Of a DNA stretch of 64,000 nucleotides, positions 62,003-64,000 are shown in pieces; the first letter of the stretch is position 1, and every line of letters begins with the position of its first letter. Made by a program: the position numbers and the translations under genes. Source of the stretch: Isotricha intestinalis (lineage: Eukaryota; Ciliophora; Litostomatea; Vestibuliferida; Isotrichidae); assembly GCA_023807065.1 (NCBI GenBank), contig JAJJLU010000343.1:22864-86863 (forward strand), in the 5' to 3' direction. A model generated the notes under the pieces. The model searched no databases, was not told the DNA's origin, and worked only from the letters and a program-made list of their open reading frames with translations.

Positions 62003-63805
62003 TTATATAATTTTATCCTTTACATTTTGAGATAAATTATTTAAAATAATTTTATCAAATCTAGAAAGTTCATTGATTGATATTTTATTTTTAAAATAAT
62101 TAACAACATTTTCTTCATTTTCAATATTATTTTTATTTTCAGCAATACTATCTCTTTCACTTTTATCAGTTAAATTAATTCTTCTTAAAAACAATAAACC
62201 CTTAATTTGATGATGATTTAAAAAAGCTTTTTTCAAAAAATCATATTCATGAACAATTTTTAAATATCTATTAATTTGAATAAGATAAATGTAATAATAT
62301 TGAAGTAAATTTGAATATTTCACATTGAAATAACTAGCATAATTTTTATTATTACAACAAAAAAAAACATAAATTTTAATATTTTCACAAAAAATATTTC
62401 TCAAAGTTAAATTTGATTTTTTAAAATTATTATTATCCTTAAAAATAATACTTGTTCTAATAACAGGAACACTTTTTCTGTGAAAAAATTTATTATGTGA
62501 TTGATCAGTATTATTTATTTTTCCTTCATAAAGAGTTTGATTATAACTAAATTTTTTTGATTTAAGATTTAAAACATCATTATTTATATATTTCTTTGGA
62601 AAAGATGTTGAAAATCTAGGTTGAAAAATAATTTTTCTTGGTTTACTCATTGGACTTTTAGAAAAAACATTTTTATGATCTGATTCATTACAACGAGAGA
62701 AATTTTTTTGATAAAAAGAATTATCTTCAAATTCAAAATAATCATTTAAAATTTCTAATTTTCTTAAACTTTCTCCAATAGAATGATTTAAAAAAATACA
62801 AAAATTTAAAATTAAATTAAAAATACTTCCAACAATAGCAATAACATTTTGAAACTTAGTATAATGTCTAGTATAATAATTATTTTCAACACTATTATGA
62901 ATAGTTAAAGAATATATTTTAGAAGAAGAACCTTCAATGATTAAATCATTATCATAAAAAAAATCATATGAAGAAGTTATTTGATCAATTCCCCAAAAAG
63001 ATATATTTTTTATATCATTAAAGAATAAACCTTTATCATCATCTAATATTGTTTTCTTTAAATAAAATTGATCTGTTCTATGAGTTCTATGATTTAAATG
63101 ATTATAATATTTTTTATAATGAACTTTTAAAGGAATATCATATGAAAAAGGATTAAATTCAACAATAGGGTAAAAAAAACTAAAATAAATAGGATTATCC
63201 TTTTGAAATATATTATTTAAAGTTTCTATTGAAGTACAAGAATCATTAATTGAATATTTATTTCCATTTTTACAAAAATATACTTGAAATTCAAAAGAAT
63301 AAATATAAGGATTATCATAGTATCCTCCTAAAATTTTTTCATCTAAATCAACACAAAATAAAGTTCCATAATATTTAGTTAAATTTTCATATACAAAATC
63401 ACTATCATTACATATATGATAATTAAGATATTCTTCATACGTTTTTGAATTATATTTTCCTTCTTCATTTGGTTCAGATATATAATATAAAATTTTCACA
63501 TATAATATTTTTGAAATATTATATAATTCTCCACTTTTTTTTTCTATTCTAAATGCAAAAGTTATATTTTCTTTTTTTAAATTTATATATTCATATTTTG
63601 AATCATTTTGAATTGATATTGTTATGTTTGGATTACTTTTTAAGAATAATTCTTTTCCAAAAATAAAAAGAAATGCTATTGTTGTTATTGCAATTAATAA
63701 TGTTAATATTCCTCCTAATGCAGTTCTTTTTTGTAATGATACTCCATAATAAAAATGAAATTTAGAACCTATTAAATCTATTTTTTCAAAGAAATTTAAA
63801 ACCAT
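62003..63805 (-). CDS. Two-span membrane protein, ciliate family, member 4 (subtelomeric)
   Basis: 600 residues and a full-length close paralogue of member 1. The two share FFEKIDL.GSKFHFY.G, RT..GGILT, SNPNITISIQNDS.YEYI, YFSF.YPI.EF.P and a tail with LLQYYYIYLIQINRYLK and FLKKAFLNHHQIKGLLFL. Spans lie at about 31-50 and 320-345, with sequons in the lumenal part. Its start codon is 168 bp from the telomere-like repeat, so its promoter is subtelomeric. No frameshift or stop is seen, so it appears functional. It is in opposite orientation to member 1, about 48 kb away. Confidence 0.7.
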   Translation of the reverse strand: MVLNFFEKIDLIGSKFHFYYGVSLQKRTALGGILTLLIAITTIAFLFIFGKELFLKSNPNITISIQNDSKYEYINLKKENITFAFRIEKKSGELYNISKILYVKILYYISEPNEEGKYNSKTYEEYLNYHICNDSDFVYENLTKYYGTLFCVDLDEKILGGYYDNPYIYSFEFQVYFCKNGNKYSINDSCTSIETLNNIFQKDNPIYFSFFYPIVEFNPFSYDIPLKVHYKKYYNHLNHRTHRTDQFYLKKTILDDDKGLFFNDIKNISFWGIDQITSSYDFFYDNDLIIEGSSSKIYSLTIHNSVENNYYTRHYTKFQNVIAIVGSIFNLILNFCIFLNHSIGESLRKLEILNDYFEFEDNSFYQKNFSRCNESDHKNVFSKSPMSKPRKIIFQPRFSTSFPKKYINNDVLNLKSKKFSYNQTLYEGKINNTDQSHNKFFHRKSVPVIRTSIIFKDNNNFKKSNLTLRNIFCENIKIYVFFCCNNKNYASYFNVKYSNLLQYYYIYLIQINRYLKIVHEYDFLKKAFLNHHQIKGLLFLRRINLTDKSERDSIAENKNNIENEENVVNYFKNKISINELSRFDKIILNNLSQNVKDKII

Positions 63806-63973
63806 TTTTTTAAATTTTTCTTATTGTGTGATATATTTAATTTATTGATATTTTTTTTATTCATTTTTGATATTTCGAACTAAAATTATTTAAAAATAAT
63901 ATATTTTAATTATAATTAAATTAAGATTTAGAAAAATTTTCTTTTTAATTCTTTATTTTTTATTGATCATTTG

Positions 63974-64000
63974 TTGGGGATTGGGGATTGGGGATTGGGG
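63974..64000 (+). repeat. Telomere-like repeat, (TTGGGGA)n, right chromosome end
   Basis: Three full 7-bp units TTGGGGA plus TTGGGG fill the last 27 bases. The G-rich strand runs 5'-3' to the end of the window, as in a true telomere. It is unlike any other sequence in the window in G content. It differs from Tetrahymena TTGGGG by one extra A per unit. That it is a telomere is inferred from composition, orientation and position. Confidence 0.85.

Noticed and set aside
1..64000. tRNA, rRNA, CRISPR arrays, insertion sequences or transposase genes
   Set aside because: No T-loop (GGTTCRA-type) sequence with pairing arms, no spaced direct repeats and no transposase or reverse-transcriptase motifs were seen in any reading frame or spacer.

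Overview
The window reads as the right-hand end of a macronuclear (somatic) chromosome of a ciliate. The points behind this are: very high A+T (well above 75% by eye, with long A and T homopolymers); densely packed, almost intronless genes on both strands with short intergenic gaps; three tiny spliceosomal introns of 22-30 nt; a four-member family of two-span membrane proteins and a giant Cys-rich surface protein of types I associate with ciliates; and a G-rich telomere-like repeat, (TTGGGGA)n, in the last 27 bases with the G-strand running out to the end. The code appears standard: TAA is the usual stop, TGA ends two genes, TAG ends one, and Gln is written CAA. Among ciliates this points away from Tetrahymena/Paramecium-type codes. 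Intron length argues against heterotrichs, whose introns are about 15-16 nt. A litostome (Didinium/Entodinium-like) is the best guess, but this is inference.

Layout. 0-10 kb: non-canonical poly(A) polymerase-like nucleotidyltransferase (-), anoctamin-like membrane protein with one intron (-), cyclin (+), and a fusion of a degenerate aldo-keto-reductase-like domain to a Cys/His-rich domain (+). 10-20 kb: small ER-directed protein (-), basic unknown (-), two members of the two-span family (12.3 kb + and 14.5 kb -), Trm13 tRNA methyltransferase (-) sharing a 50-bp intergenic gap with a RING protein (+), then a membrane RING-H2 protein (+). 20-31 kb: a ~2,030-residue tandem M16 (insulinase-like) protein with both active sites altered (+), then a BIG/Sec7 ARF-GEF (-). 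31.1-32.5 kb: a gene-poor stretch with scraps of coding-like sequence. 32.4-39 kb: P-loop protein (-), seven-span-like protein with two introns (-), Asn-rich unknown (-), coiled-coil plus galactose-binding-like protein (+), F-BAR/SBF2-like protein (-). 39.5-49.4 kb: giant Cys-rich surface protein (-), propeller-like unknown (+), membrane aspartyl-protease homologue without the first catalytic Asp (+), small TPM-like ER protein (+). 49.6-64 kb: intact aldo-keto reductase (-), TPR-like protein (+), LITAF-type zinc protein (+), RING/B-box/WD40 protein (-), RFC1 (+), third two-span member (-), two small unknowns (+), and the fourth two-span member (-), whose start codon lies 168 bp from the telomere repeat.

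Themes. Many products belong to the endomembrane and surface system (Sec7 GEF, anoctamin, membrane RING, LITAF, two-span family, Cys-rich receptor-like protein). Three separate enzyme families appear as apparent pseudoenzymes: M16 peptidase, A1 aspartyl peptidase and aldo-keto reductase. Two otherwise unrelated signal-peptide proteins end in the same kind of tail, GK[T/I]SDL, which could be a variant ER-retention signal. All three introns are phase 2, so their GTAA donor makes an immediate in-frame TAA if the intron is retained. No tRNA, rRNA, CRISPR or recognisable transposon was found.
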